Positions 53,363-62,556 of a DNA stretch of 64,000 nucleotides are shown piece by piece. Position 1 is the first letter of the stretch. Each line of letters begins with the position of its first letter. Location: NCBI GenBank assembly GCA_017643645.1, contig JAEPNB010000004.1:240090-304089 (forward strand), read 5' to 3'. The notes under the pieces are model-generated. The model did not search any database, was not told where the DNA came from, and saw nothing but the letters and a program-made list of their open reading frames with translations. The translations under genes and the position numbers were made by a program. Source of the DNA: Balneola sp. (GTDB lineage Bacteria; Bacteroidota; Rhodothermia; Balneolales; Balneolaceae).

Positions 53363-53707
53363 ATGCTTTCAGTAACAGAAAAATTTAGTTGGCTAATAGA
53401 AACCTTAAGAAGCCTTTCTTCAGTTTTAAAAATAGAGTCTGAAAAGGAAATTGGTTTCCGAGTTTATGATGAGCTAGACATAGATATCCATTCCGCTCTT
53501 TGTGATACTAACCTGGAAGTATTTGTTAATCAAAACCTAATTACTTCTGAAACCTCAAAAGAATTAGCCGGGCTACGGAATCAGACTCTTAAACTAATCA
53601 AACAAAGACTTGAGCCTGATCAGATCAAACTCAACGAAAGCTGGATAGACATTTCTAAAGTGTCAGAACAGATCTATGTTTCCATTAACAATCGGTCAGC
53701 TTTCTAA
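53363..53707 (+). CDS. Hypothetical small soluble protein
   Basis: This 114-residue protein was not recognised. It is acidic, helical (LIETLRSLSSVLKIESEKEIGF, then VNQNLITSETSKELAGLRNQTLKLIKQ), has no signal peptide or membrane helix and contains one Cys. Its C-terminal VNQNLITSETS loosely recalls the DQNIITQHEH phrase in the preceding gene, so the two could share a short C-terminal module. It is co-directional with the previous gene and may form a two-gene unit. Function unknown. Confidence 0.6.
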   Translation: MLSVTEKFSWLIETLRSLSSVLKIESEKEIGFRVYDELDIDIHSALCDTNLEVFVNQNLITSETSKELAGLRNQTLKLIKQRLEPDQIKLNESWIDISKVSEQIYVSINNRSAF

Positions 53708-53773
53708 AAACTCCTAGCCTCACTCCAAAAAAAATTACATCATTTAATCATTTCAAAGTATTGGAATCAGCCG

Positions 53774-53781
53774 TATATTTG
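53774..53781 (+). promoter_or_regulatory. Candidate promoter element in the long leader of the ribonuclease G/E gene
   Basis: TATATTTG matches TAnnTTTG. The 438-base gap from 53708 to the start at 54146 has no convincing gene. An overlapping 144-codon open frame exists but runs into the ribonuclease gene in another frame and shows no domain. If this promoter is real, the mRNA has a leader of about 360 bases. Confidence 0.35.
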
Positions 53782-54145
53782 TATTTATAAAGACGGTTAA
53801 ATAAAAAAGATTTTTACAGAGACTATTTTTTGCACTACGCACTGAATACATATCAATTACAAAATGGACAAGAAGAGAAAAACATGCTTCTTGATGCTAT
53901 TTCTACCGATCTAATTTTATTCTGCACATCAATTTTTGTACTTATAAAGCAGAAACTTTTCGCTGATATTTCACAACCATCAGCCCCTAAAAAAACAAAT
54001 TTTCAAGATAATCAGGCCGATGTTACTGCGCTGCCTTTTCAGGTAACATCCTATATACGCTCATTTTACGATCCGGAGTTAGTACTCAGAATTCGACAGT
54101 GGATAGCATGTATTGCAGCTAACGGCCGCTCAAAAAAGAAATTCA

Positions 54146-55879
54146 ATGAAGAATCAAATCATAATTCATTCCACCGAGGATCAAGCTCGGATTGCGTTGC
54201 TCGAAGACGGAGAGCTCGCTCAATTATTCATCCAATCCGAAGAGAACCAGCGTACTGTTGGTAATATTCATGTAGCAAAAGTCCATAAAGTGATGAGCGG
54301 TATCAAAGCTGCTTTCATCGATATGGGAACTCCAAAAGACGCTTTCTTGCACTTCTCTGATGCAGGCGACCATCTAGACGAATACATTGCTATGCTTAAC
54401 GGCAAAAATGCTATTCCGAATCATGTAAAACCGGATTTGAAGAATAAAGAGAAGCTTGCTAATCACCAGAAACAAGCTCTTGCCGGAAAGATCTTAAGAA
54501 ATGGTCAGAAACTATTGGTTCAGATCGTTAAAGAACCGATTGGCTCCAAAGGACCAAGAATATCTACCGATATCACCATTGCGGGACGCTTTTTGGTGTT
54601 GATCCCTATGGGTGATTACATTGCTGTTTCTAAGAAAATTTCTAATTACAAAGAGCGTCGTCGTTTAAAAAATGTTCTTGGTGATATGGTACCGGATGGT
54701 TTCGGCGTTATCGTGAGAACCGTTGCTCAGGGTCAAGACGAAAAAGCTATTGAAGATGATCTTCGTGACGTTTTAAGGAAATGGGAAAAGATCTTAGACA
54801 AGCTTGAAACAGCTAAACCACCTGCTCTCTTGCACAGAGATCTGGACATGACAGAAAGCCTGATTCGCGATCTTTTTGCTAAGAACTACGAACGTGTATT
54901 GGTTGATGACCCAAAAATGTATCGTCAGCTTAAATCTTATGTTGGTCAGATTGCTCCGGAGATGGCGCAAAACGTACATCAGTATAAAGGCAAAAAGCAT
55001 ATTTTCGACCAAATGGGAATTGCAGAGGACATCAACTCAATCTTCAATCCTAGAGTGAGAATGAAGTCGGGTGGATACCTGATCTTTGAGCAGACGGAAG
55101 CTATGTATGTGGTGGATGTGAATTCGGGACCGTATGCAGCTAAAGCAAGACAAGAAGATAATTCTCTTAAAACCAATCTTGACGCTGCCAGAGAAATTGC
55201 TAAACAATTACGCCTGAGAGATATCGGTGGTATTATTGTAGTAGATTTCATTGATCTGAGAGACGACAAAAATCGCAAGAAGATCTACGATGAGTTAAAG
55301 AAAGAATTCCGAAAAGATCCTGCAAAAACCAATATGCTGGGAATGAGTGATTTCGGATTGGTTCAGATCACAAGACAGCGAATTCGTCCAAGTGTGATCA
55401 ACTCAGTGTCTAAAGTCTGCCCGATGTGTGGCGGAAGTGGTGATGTGATCAGCGATGACACGGTCCTTACTGATATTGAAAGCTGGTTAAGTAAATTTAA
55501 GCATGCTTCTGAGTATCGTGCAGTTGATCTCTATGTAAACCCGTACATGAAGACGCTTATCAATAAAGGAATGTTCAGCAAGCGCTGGAAATGGATGTCA
55601 AAATTGCACATCAAAATTACCTTAGTTGCTGATGAAAGCATTCCATTGAGCAGATTCAAGGTAACGCTATCCGGTTCTGACGTGGATATTACGGATGTAG
55701 TTATGCGTGGAGCTTCGATTGATGAAGCACTCCAACAGGTTGAATATGTTGAGGAAATAGATCGAGGTAAAGAAGACCTGGAGATCACAAAGAAAAGCAA
55801 TCATCGAAACAGCGGAAACAGAACGTCAGGAAGTTCTGCCAATTCGAATGGAAGTAAGAACCATACCCATCAAAATTAG
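54146..55879 (+). CDS. rng: Ribonuclease G/E family endoribonuclease
   Basis: This 577-residue protein starts at MKNQIIIHS, the normal RNase G opening; an upstream in-frame ATG 11 codons earlier is less likely. The S1 RNA-binding domain (about 37-125) includes HVAKVHKVMSGIKAAFIDMG. The catalytic site shows MYVVDVNSG (about 322-330) and GGIIVVDFIDLRDDKN (about 360-375) with the metal-binding Asp pair. The CPMCGGSG (about 418-425) zinc-link Cys pair allows dimerisation. The protein is close to RNase G in length with a Ser/Asn-rich tail. It processes rRNA and decays mRNA. A hairpin overlaps its stop codon. Confidence 0.93.
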   Translation: MKNQIIIHSTEDQARIALLEDGELAQLFIQSEENQRTVGNIHVAKVHKVMSGIKAAFIDMGTPKDAFLHFSDAGDHLDEYIAMLNGKNAIPNHVKPDLKNKEKLANHQKQALAGKILRNGQKLLVQIVKEPIGSKGPRISTDITIAGRFLVLIPMGDYIAVSKKISNYKERRRLKNVLGDMVPDGFGVIVRTVAQGQDEKAIEDDLRDVLRKWEKILDKLETAKPPALLHRDLDMTESLIRDLFAKNYERVLVDDPKMYRQLKSYVGQIAPEMAQNVHQYKGKKHIFDQMGIAEDINSIFNPRVRMKSGGYLIFEQTEAMYVVDVNSGPYAAKARQEDNSLKTNLDAAREIAKQLRLRDIGGIIVVDFIDLRDDKNRKKIYDELKKEFRKDPAKTNMLGMSDFGLVQITRQRIRPSVINSVSKVCPMCGGSGDVISDDTVLTDIESWLSKFKHASEYRAVDLYVNPYMKTLINKGMFSKRWKWMSKLHIKITLVADESIPLSRFKVTLSGSDVDITDVVMRGASIDEALQQVEYVEEIDRGKEDLEITKKSNHRNSGNRTSGSSANSNGSKNHTHQN

Positions 55880-55905
55880 TACTGATATTTTGATGGCTTG
55901 GTTTT
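55868..55905 (+). terminator. Hairpin terminator overlapping the end of the ribonuclease gene
   Basis: The repeat ccatcaaaat/attttgatgg (55868-55877 and 55887-55896) spans the stop codon at 55877-55879 and is followed by cttggttttt. The stem is AT-rich and the T run is interrupted, so it is a plausible but moderate terminator before hslV. Confidence 0.5.
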
Positions 55906-55942
55906 TGCCGATCTTAGCCTAAACTGAATTTAATTTTATACA

Positions 55943-56491
55943 ATGAGTGCATTCAAATTACATGCAACAACGGTTGTGGGTGTTATCCACAATGGAAAAG
56001 CTGCATTGGGTAGCGACGGACAGGCTACCATGGACAAAACGGTGATGAAATCTACCGTAAAGAAAGTTAGAAAATTATACGGAGGGAAAGTTCTTGCCGG
56101 TTTTGCCGGATCTACAGCAGATGCTTTTACCCTTTTTGAGAAGTACGAAGAAAAACTAAACGAATATAACGGCAATATGCAGCGCGCTGCTGTTGAACTG
56201 GCTAAGGAATGGAGAAAAGATAAATTCCTTCAAAAGCTGGAAGCATTACTTATCGTTATGAATAATGAGAATGCTTTGGTTATCTCAGGTCAGGGTGATG
56301 TAATTGAGCCTGACGATAATATTGCTACCATAGGAAGTGGCGGTTCATACGCTCTTTCAGCTGCCCGAGCAATGAGTAAACACGCTAAGAAATTAACTGC
56401 TAAGCAGATCGTTGAAGAATCACTGAATATTGCTGCGGACATCGACATCTATACTAATCACAATTTGTCGATCATAGAAATTGAGGACTAA
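55943..56491 (+). CDS. hslV: HslV peptidase subunit of the HslUV (ClpQY) protease
   Basis: This 182-residue T1 family protease has the catalytic threonine not at residue 2 but within HATTVVGV (Thr9), so a short propeptide MSAFKLHA must be removed to expose it. The core has [23 protein letters not shown] and [23 protein letters not shown], then [13 protein letters not shown]. The longer lead is typical of CodW-like HslV from Firmicutes and Bacteroidetes. It forms a hexameric double ring capped by HslU, whose ATG begins immediately after its TAA. Confidence 0.95.
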   Translation: MSAFKLHATTVVGVIHNGKAALGSDGQATMDKTVMKSTVKKVRKLYGGKVLAGFAGSTADAFTLFEKYEEKLNEYNGNMQRAAVELAKEWRKDKFLQKLEALLIVMNNENALVISGQGDVIEPDDNIATIGSGGSYALSAARAMSKHAKKLTAKQIVEESLNIAADIDIYTNHNLSIIEIED

Positions 56492-57901
56492 ATGATGTTA
56501 GAAGAAAAGAATTTAACTCCACAACAAATTGTAAAAGAGCTTGATAAATACATTGTCGGGCAAAAAGCTGCAAAGCGCTCTGTGGCAATTGCCCTTAGAA
56601 ACCGCTGGAGAAGATTAAACTCCAGAGAAGAAATAAGAGAAGAGATAGTTCCGAATAATATTTTGTTGATCGGACCTACAGGTGTCGGTAAAACTGAGAT
56701 CGCCCGCAGACTGGCAAAACTTGCGATGGCTCCCTTTGTTAAAGTGGAAGCTTCAAAGTTTACAGAAGTTGGTTATGTAGGACGTGATGTTGAATCTATG
56801 ATCCGTGATCTTACCGATATTGCCGTTAGTATGGTAAAAGCTGAAATGCAGGAACGCGTTAAAGAAAAAGCAGCTCAAGCGGTGGAGAACAGAATCCTGG
56901 ATAACCTCATCCCTCCTGTTACCAAAAAAGGTGTTGGTTTTAATTCTGGATCAGGAAGTTCTGATTCAGATTTTGATCCTGCTAAAGCCGGCGATGAAGA
57001 ATTGAATGTGAGAACCCGTGAGCGATTCAGAGAAAAACTTCGCAACGGAGAATTGGAAGATCGTGAGATAGAGATCGAAGTAAAAAATACCAAAACTCCA
57101 ATGATGCAGGTCTTTGGTCCGGGCGGAATGGAAGAGATGGGTATGAATCTCCAGGATATGCTGGGGAATATGGGCGGTAAAGGCAAAAAAGCTAAGAGAA
57201 AACTTCCTATCTCTGAAGCAAGAGAAGCCCTTCTGGAAGAAGAAGCAGAAAAACTGATCGATCATGAATCAGCGGTTCAGGAAGCTTTGGAAAGAGTGCA
57301 AAAGCAAGGAATTGTATTTATTGATGAGATCGACAAAATTGCTGAGCCATCTACCGGAGCAGGTAAAAGCGGACCTGATGTGAGCCGTCAGGGTGTTCAG
57401 CGTGATCTTTTGCCGATCGTTGAAGGCAGTACCGTTAATACTAAGCACGGAATTGTGAAAACCGATCATATTCTGTTTGTAGGTTCAGGTGCATTTCATG
57501 TATCAAAACCATCGGATATGATTCCGGAACTTCAGGGTCGTTTCCCGATTCGTGTGGAACTCAATTCACTTACTGAAGAAGATTTTGTAAAGATTCTTTC
57601 TCAGCCAAAGAACGCGCTAACAAAACAGTATGAAGCTATGCTGGAAACAGAGGGCGTAAAAATAGAATTTACCGATGATGCTATTCTTGAACTAGCCAGG
57701 ATTGCAGCTGTGGTGAACTCGCAGGTAGAAAATATCGGAGCTAGACGTTTGCATACTATAATGTCTTCATTATTTGATGAACTACTGTTTGCAGTTCCGG
57801 ATGATATCAATTCCGGAGAGATCACAATTGATCCAACTTATGTAAGCAAACAGCTCGAAGATCTTGTAAAAGACAAAGATCTGAGCCATTACATACTTTA
57901 A
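56492..57901 (+). CDS. hslU: HslU ATPase subunit of the HslUV protease
   Basis: This 469-residue AAA+ unfoldase has LTPQQIVKELDKYIVGQ (residues 8-24), Walker A GPTGVGKTEIARRLAKLA (about 61-78), the pore-loop region FTEVGYVGRDVESMIRD (about 89-105) and an I-domain (about 140-245, with an acidic and Gly/Met-rich stretch). Walker B is GIVFIDEIDKIAEPS (about 271-285), and the C terminus DLSHYIL matches the family tail that docks into HslV. It directly abuts hslV (TAAATG), so the complex is made together. Confidence 0.95.
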   Translation: MMLEEKNLTPQQIVKELDKYIVGQKAAKRSVAIALRNRWRRLNSREEIREEIVPNNILLIGPTGVGKTEIARRLAKLAMAPFVKVEASKFTEVGYVGRDVESMIRDLTDIAVSMVKAEMQERVKEKAAQAVENRILDNLIPPVTKKGVGFNSGSGSSDSDFDPAKAGDEELNVRTRERFREKLRNGELEDREIEIEVKNTKTPMMQVFGPGGMEEMGMNLQDMLGNMGGKGKKAKRKLPISEAREALLEEEAEKLIDHESAVQEALERVQKQGIVFIDEIDKIAEPSTGAGKSGPDVSRQGVQRDLLPIVEGSTVNTKHGIVKTDHILFVGSGAFHVSKPSDMIPELQGRFPIRVELNSLTEEDFVKILSQPKNALTKQYEAMLETEGVKIEFTDDAILELARIAAVVNSQVENIGARRLHTIMSSLFDELLFAVPDDINSGEITIDPTYVSKQLEDLVKDKDLSHYIL

Positions 57902-57992
57902 TGGGCATTAGAACGGTTTATTTATTACAATCCACCAGAATGAAACATTTTGTTATACTATTTAGTTAGTGTAATGAACAATTGAACTGAAT

Positions 57993-59900
57993 ATGACCTT
58001 AAAAAAATTTATCGCCCCACAGGTAGTTATCGTACTAATCTTAGCTCTGGTAAAATTAACCGGTGCTGATTCTGTTGTTAAATCAGCTGCAAACGATGAT
58101 GAAACCAATATTATCAAATATGCACAGGCAACCCGGAGTATTGTAGCTAATTACTTCAGCGAAGCTGACCTTGACAAAATGTATAAGGTCAGTATAAAAG
58201 AGTTTGTTACTCATGTAAAAGATTCCACGCTGAAAATTTCAGCAACTCCTGTGGACACCACATTTCCCGGTGTAAAGATAAACTCCATTACGGATGCATT
58301 TACCAGTTTTGAGAAGGCTTATTTCTACGTTTCCAATAACACAGAAGGCGAGAATATGACCAAATTGACTGAATATGCTATTCGCGGTCTTTTTTCAACT
58401 TTAGATCCTCATTCCGTGTATATAGAACCGGAAGACAGCGAAAGAGTTCAGGAAGAATTTGCAGGAAAGTTTCAGGGCATTGGCGTTCAATTCAACATCA
58501 TTCAGGATACTATTACGGTTGTTACTGCGATCTCAGGTGGACCAAGTGATCAACTCGGAATCAGGTCAGGTGACAGAATTGTAGCTATTGAAGACAGTAA
58601 TGCTGTTGGTTTTACTAATGAGCAAGTGCTGAAAAACCTTCGTGGCGAAAAAGGCTCCAAAGTGAAAGTTACTATTGTAAGGCCGGGAGTATCATCTGCA
58701 CTTTATTTCACAATTGAAAGAGATGATATCCCATTATACACTGTTGACACTTCCTACATGTTGGATGATCAAACCGGTTATATCAAGATCAACCGTTTTG
58801 CTGCTACCACGCATCAGGAATTTATGGAAGCTTCAAAAGAGTTGAAATCACAGGGAATGGAACGATTGGTTTTAGATCTGCGAGGAAATCCCGGCGGATA
58901 TTTAGGTCAAGCCATTGCCATTGCAGAAGAATTTTTCCCGCGAGGAACCTCTCTGGTTTCAACGAAAAGTAAACACAGCCGATTTGATGGTGATTACTTC
59001 TCCAGAAAAGATGGCGAATATCAGGGAAAGCCGGTAATCTTGTTAGTTGATCAAGGTGCTGCTTCAGCAAGTGAAATCGTTTCTGGAGCTATTCAGGATC
59101 ATGATCGTGGATTAATAGTAGGTAAACGAACGTTCGGAAAAGGATTGGTTCAACAACAATATGAATTGATCGATAACAGCAATGTTCGTGTGACTATTTC
59201 AAGATATTACACTCCTTCGGGCCGTCTGATCCAAAAGCCTTTTGTGGAAGGCGGTGGTGAAGAATACGCTTATGAAATTTATCGCAGGGAAAATGCAATG
59301 AGCGACGCTATTGAGTTTTCAGAAGAAATTCCCGATTCATTGAAATATAAAACCGATGCCGGAAGAACCGTCTACGGTGGTGGTGGAATTGTTCCAGATT
59401 ATATTATTCCGGATGACACTACCCGTTCAGGATATGTGATCAACTTTGCTATTCGTAAAAGAGCAGCTTTTGATTACGTACGATCATATTTAGATGAAAA
59501 TGGAGACGAGTTCCGCACACAATGGGAAGGTGATTTTGAAAAATTCCGTACCGATTTCACTTGGGATGAAAAGAATATTACGGAATTCAAATCCTCATTA
59601 ATTGATCAGGGACTTGTTATAACTGATACCGTTGACACTCCAAAGTTCAGAAAGGATTCTTTATTTGTTCCTGTTGGACATTTTGAAGAAGTAGCGTGGA
59701 TGAGTGAAGGAAGAATGAAAGCTGAACTTGCCCGACAAGTTTGGGGAATGAAGTCCTTCTACCCTATCGTAAATGATGTGTTCGATGAAACCCTGAAAGA
59801 AGCCATGACACTTTGGGATGCCGTAGATCGGTTAAGCGCCTTAGCAAAAGGTGAAGCCTCAGCGGGTGTTGGAAAAATGAAGGATGGTGGCAGAAAGTAA
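57993..59900 (+). CDS. Second S41 carboxy-terminal processing protease
   Basis: This 635-residue exported protease has an N-terminal hydrophobic signal/anchor (residues 8-24). It has a PDZ domain (about 150-235, GVQFNIIQDTITVVTAIS, LGIRSGDRIVAIED) and the S41 core with DLRGNPGGYLGQA (about 295-307). The catalytic motif DQGAASASEIVSGAIQDHDR carries Ser near 357, and GKRTFGKGLVQQQ carries the Lys near 380. The long C-terminal tail (about 460-620) is charged. It is the second CTP homologue in the window but differs in tail and context: it follows hslU by 91 bases and ends at a large hairpin. Confidence 0.92.
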   Translation: MTLKKFIAPQVVIVLILALVKLTGADSVVKSAANDDETNIIKYAQATRSIVANYFSEADLDKMYKVSIKEFVTHVKDSTLKISATPVDTTFPGVKINSITDAFTSFEKAYFYVSNNTEGENMTKLTEYAIRGLFSTLDPHSVYIEPEDSERVQEEFAGKFQGIGVQFNIIQDTITVVTAISGGPSDQLGIRSGDRIVAIEDSNAVGFTNEQVLKNLRGEKGSKVKVTIVRPGVSSALYFTIERDDIPLYTVDTSYMLDDQTGYIKINRFAATTHQEFMEASKELKSQGMERLVLDLRGNPGGYLGQAIAIAEEFFPRGTSLVSTKSKHSRFDGDYFSRKDGEYQGKPVILLVDQGAASASEIVSGAIQDHDRGLIVGKRTFGKGLVQQQYELIDNSNVRVTISRYYTPSGRLIQKPFVEGGGEEYAYEIYRRENAMSDAIEFSEEIPDSLKYKTDAGRTVYGGGGIVPDYIIPDDTTRSGYVINFAIRKRAAFDYVRSYLDENGDEFRTQWEGDFEKFRTDFTWDEKNITEFKSSLIDQGLVITDTVDTPKFRKDSLFVPVGHFEEVAWMSEGRMKAELARQVWGMKSFYPIVNDVFDETLKEAMTLWDAVDRLSALAKGEASAGVGKMKDGGRK

Positions 59901-59901
59901 T

Positions 59902-59967
59902 TAGGAATATGGGAATTAGGAATATTTGAATAGCTATTCCTAATTCCCATATTTACGTATTCCTAAT
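59902..59967. repeat. Large palindromic hairpin between convergent genes
   Basis: The left arm taggaatatgggaattagga (59902 onward) matches the reverse complement of the right arm, which carries an extra seven bases. The 23-base left arm and 18-plus-8-base right arm make a long, strong hairpin with a loop of about ten bases. The direct repeat ATTAGGAAT is present twice in the arm. It may terminate both transcripts, or be a small palindromic element. Confidence 0.65.
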
Positions 59968-59982
59968 TATTGCATTTCACAT

Positions 59983-60687
59983 TTAAAAACGAATAGAAAA
60001 ACCCACACTCAGATTTGTTGACGAAGGCCATTTAGTTTCCCGGTCCGTAATAATAACTTCACCGTTGACTATTTCTCCTCTTAAATATTCTTGCTCTCGC
60101 GAAATTCTCTCCAGCTTCCAATTAAGTCCTGTTTTATCACCAATCGGCACATAGATACCGGTATACAGAATGTATCCGAACTTGGTTATATAATCCGGAT
60201 CGTTTGTATCTGATTTTCTCTTAGCTCCTGTTCTCAACCAAGAGACGCCTCCGCCCATATATAAGCTTGGAGCTTCCTTTGAGTCTTTTTTAAGAGAAAG
60301 AAAATATGCAGATGAAATTCCATATTCGAATGCACTTGAAATGAAATTATCATTTTCCGGAGGATTATCATTTACAAGAAGTTCTCTGCTCAACCATTGA
60401 TAACCTATAACAGGACCGATTCCTATATTATCTGTTACCAAATAAAGTGAGTTAACATTGTAATTGAATCTTTTAAAAGACTGTTCAAACTCCTGATTTG
60501 CAGGCCCATCTTTTTCAGCACCTGTATAGCCCATTGAAAATGTTGTGAACGTGTCTCCCTTTTTAAAATAGGATTGATAACTCCCATTCTGTTGTGCTAA
60601 CACATTCATCTGAGTAAATAAAATAATGATAAATGCAGATATCAATTTTTCGTGTTTTATTGTAACGGACTTTGAAATTTTACACAT
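59983..60687 (-). CDS. Hypothetical outer-membrane beta-barrel protein
   Basis: This protein of 234 residues starts at the ATG 60687, preceded by a good ribosome-binding site (gagg, seven bases upstream); a TTG four codons earlier overlaps the upstream gene stop. It has a signal peptide (to about residue 30, ending VLAQQ) and alternating aromatic strands (LYLVTDNIGIGPVIGYQWLS, APSLYMGGGVSWLRTGAK, FGYILYTGIYVPIGD) and ends with STNLSVGFSIRF, whose terminal Phe is a barrel-assembly signal. It is probably an eight-strand porin-like barrel. It is downstream and co-directional with the next gene. Confidence 0.7.
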   Translation of the reverse strand: MCKISKSVTIKHEKLISAFIIILFTQMNVLAQQNGSYQSYFKKGDTFTTFSMGYTGAEKDGPANQEFEQSFKRFNYNVNSLYLVTDNIGIGPVIGYQWLSRELLVNDNPPENDNFISSAFEYGISSAYFLSLKKDSKEAPSLYMGGGVSWLRTGAKRKSDTNDPDYITKFGYILYTGIYVPIGDKTGLNWKLERISREQEYLRGEIVNGEVIITDRETKWPSSTNLSVGFSIRF

Positions 60688-60695
60688 AATAATCC

Positions 60696-61316
60696 TCAAA
60701 ATTTAAATAATTGTATCCCGATTGATAGCCGAATTCCTCGTGCATTTGCTTTAAAGCCAGGGGAATCACCTTCCCATTCCGGACCAGCTTCCATGAAAAC
60801 TCCAACATTATTACTGAACCGATAAGTACTTCCAAACTTCAACGATGATCTGAAGCGTACATCATTGTTATCTGTAGAGCCTGAAGCATCGTTTAAGGCT
60901 AGATTATAGCCCAACAAATAAGAACCATCTAAGTAAAAGTGTACCGCATTTTTTTGATAAAATAAGTATCGTGTAACAGGTCCTAATGCAAGTTTACCGG
61001 AACCTACTGACCCGAAACCATCGGAAATGAATATTGATCCAAAACTATGTATGCCAAACCCAATGTTTGAGCCGGTCATCTTCAGATACTTTATATCTAC
61101 GCTTATCTCTGTATTTCTGATAGTCTCGTAACCATCACTCGTTACCATATAATTTTTCCTGTGATTAATCAATCCGCTGCCAGACCAAATTGCAGTATTT
61201 TTCTGGATATTTGTGATAGCAGAACCGGAGTCCGGGTCATTTTGTGCATTTACCGACCACGGAATAACTATCATCACAATTAAAATTATTAGCTTAATTC
61301 TATATTTGTTTTTCAT
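60696..61316 (-). CDS. Hypothetical outer-membrane beta-barrel protein, second of two
   Basis: This 206-residue protein has a signal peptide (to about residue 24, NAQND). The mature chain alternates short strands with aromatic and glycine residues (NTEISVDIKYLKMTGSNIGFGI, LALGPVTRYLFYQK, FRSSLKFGSTYRFSNNVGVFME) and ends in IRLSIGIQLFKF. The plan is similar to the following gene although sequence identity looks low, so they may form a related pair of small barrels. The gene follows the lipoprotein gene by 23 bases and precedes the next barrel with a small overlap. Unrecognised. Confidence 0.7.
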   Translation of the reverse strand: MKNKYRIKLIILIVMIVIPWSVNAQNDPDSGSAITNIQKNTAIWSGSGLINHRKNYMVTSDGYETIRNTEISVDIKYLKMTGSNIGFGIHSFGSIFISDGFGSVGSGKLALGPVTRYLFYQKNAVHFYLDGSYLLGYNLALNDASGSTDNNDVRFRSSLKFGSTYRFSNNVGVFMEAGPEWEGDSPGFKANARGIRLSIGIQLFKF

Positions 61317-61339
61317 CCTGTCTGATTTTTGTTTGATGA

Positions 61340-62500
61340 TTAATATCCATGAGCTGTTAACACTGAATCCAGGTCAAAATTTCGAACCGGGATCAACACT
61401 GTTTTTTTGTACAAAGAAAAGTATCCGGCAAAAAAGCCTATAGCATCGTTATCTGACTTTGGAAGGATTTCTCCGTTTTCATCTATTTTTTCAATGGTAG
61501 AGACATCAAATAAATAAGTTGAATCCCGAGTTGATAAAGCTTCTTCGAAACGGGAGTACATTTCTTCTATCTTTATCCCTTTCATTCCAAACCAATTGCT
61601 TAAGTTTTGGAAATTTTCCCACATATCCTTTCCGAAATATGAAAACCTCATCCACTCTTTCTGAATTGTAACTCTATTATTCCTAGGGTCACTTAAATCC
61701 CTAACCCATCTTTTGTGAAGTGTATCTTCTGTATTTTTTGATGTACTAATTCCATATAGAGAGCCGGCTCTTAAAAAATTACTTCTATCTTGGAATAATA
61801 GGTTTTCTTTTTCACCAAGTAGAAGAATATCTCTGTCGTTATTTGAATTACTTTGGATTTCTGAGATTGTATAATCTTTAGGATATTTGTAGGTGATATA
61901 TTTTTGTTCAATGCTTTCTTCTCTAGGAGTACCGTTTTCAAAAGGTTTATATACAATATCAATTTTAATTGTATCAGGGACTTCAATTTCTATTGAATTG
62001 ATAATTTTTGTGATTTTAGAGTATGCACGACCATCGTTTAATTCTACTGATAATAAATATTCATCACCTGCTAGCAATTCTAACTCTGAATTTACATCTC
62101 CATACACTCCGTTCCCTTCATGAATGTATACTACTGTTTTTTGCTGCACTTTATTTAATGGTCCTGTAACCATTACTTTTGCTTCAGATTCTGCCTCAAA
62201 AGTAAGTTCAAAGCGTTGCAAAGTTCGAACCACCTGAGTCCATAAGGTGGGGTTGTATAATTCTTGTATATCTTTTACTTCTTTGTATTCAGGTACAAAA
62301 TTTCCATCGCTTACATATCCAACTACAATTTCAGGATAATGATGTACCGTATCATTGGTTGCTTCAAGTAGTCCAGCTATAAAAGGAGTATCATCCGGAA
62401 TAATTTTGTAGACCCCGTCCTCAGAATTATTAGTTGGTATTTTATCACAAGCACTTAAAAGAATAATGGAAATTATGATCCAATAGTTTGATTTTTTCAT
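61340..62500 (-). CDS. Hypothetical lipoprotein upstream of two barrel genes
   Basis: This 386-residue lipoprotein (lipobox LLSAC, Cys18) was not recognised. The N-terminal half has Ig/beta-sandwich-like alternation (VVRTLQRFELTFEAESEAKVMVTGP, VVYIHEGNGVYGDVNSELELLAGDEYLLSVEL) and resembles in outline the lipoproteins of DUF4249 type that sit with barrels. The C-terminal half is less regular with YFGKDMWENFQNLSNWFGMKG. It begins a three-gene minus-strand run with the two barrel proteins, so it may be the surface-exposed partner of those barrels. Function unknown. Confidence 0.65.
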   Translation of the reverse strand: MKKSNYWIIISIILLSACDKIPTNNSEDGVYKIIPDDTPFIAGLLEATNDTVHHYPEIVVGYVSDGNFVPEYKEVKDIQELYNPTLWTQVVRTLQRFELTFEAESEAKVMVTGPLNKVQQKTVVYIHEGNGVYGDVNSELELLAGDEYLLSVELNDGRAYSKITKIINSIEIEVPDTIKIDIVYKPFENGTPREESIEQKYITYKYPKDYTISEIQSNSNNDRDILLLGEKENLLFQDRSNFLRAGSLYGISTSKNTEDTLHKRWVRDLSDPRNNRVTIQKEWMRFSYFGKDMWENFQNLSNWFGMKGIKIEEMYSRFEEALSTRDSTYLFDVSTIEKIDENGEILPKSDNDAIGFFAGYFSLYKKTVLIPVRNFDLDSVLTAHGY

Positions 62501-62515
62501 TTGCTTTCACATTAA

Positions 62516-62553
62516 ATAAAATGCCATTCCATATTAATGAAATGGCATTTTAT
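62516..62553 (-). terminator. Rho-independent terminator between two lipoprotein genes
   Basis: The stem aaatgccatt/aatggcattt (62518-62527 and 62541-62550) has a 13-base loop. Read on the minus strand it is followed by tatttaatg. It separates the right-edge lipoprotein gene from the lipoprotein at 61340-62500, so they are probably separate transcripts. Confidence 0.7.
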
Positions 62554-62556
62554 GTT

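Noticed and set aside
53830..54264. A 144-codon open frame upstream of and overlapping the ribonuclease G/E gene
   Set aside because: Its last third runs through the true ribonuclease start in another frame and becomes Arg/His-rich shadow sequence; no domain, signal or ribosome-binding site supports it.
56875..57265. Two antisense frames of about 100 codons opposite hslU
   Set aside because: They lie wholly opposite the I-domain of hslU, which is intact, and look like codon-bias shadows.
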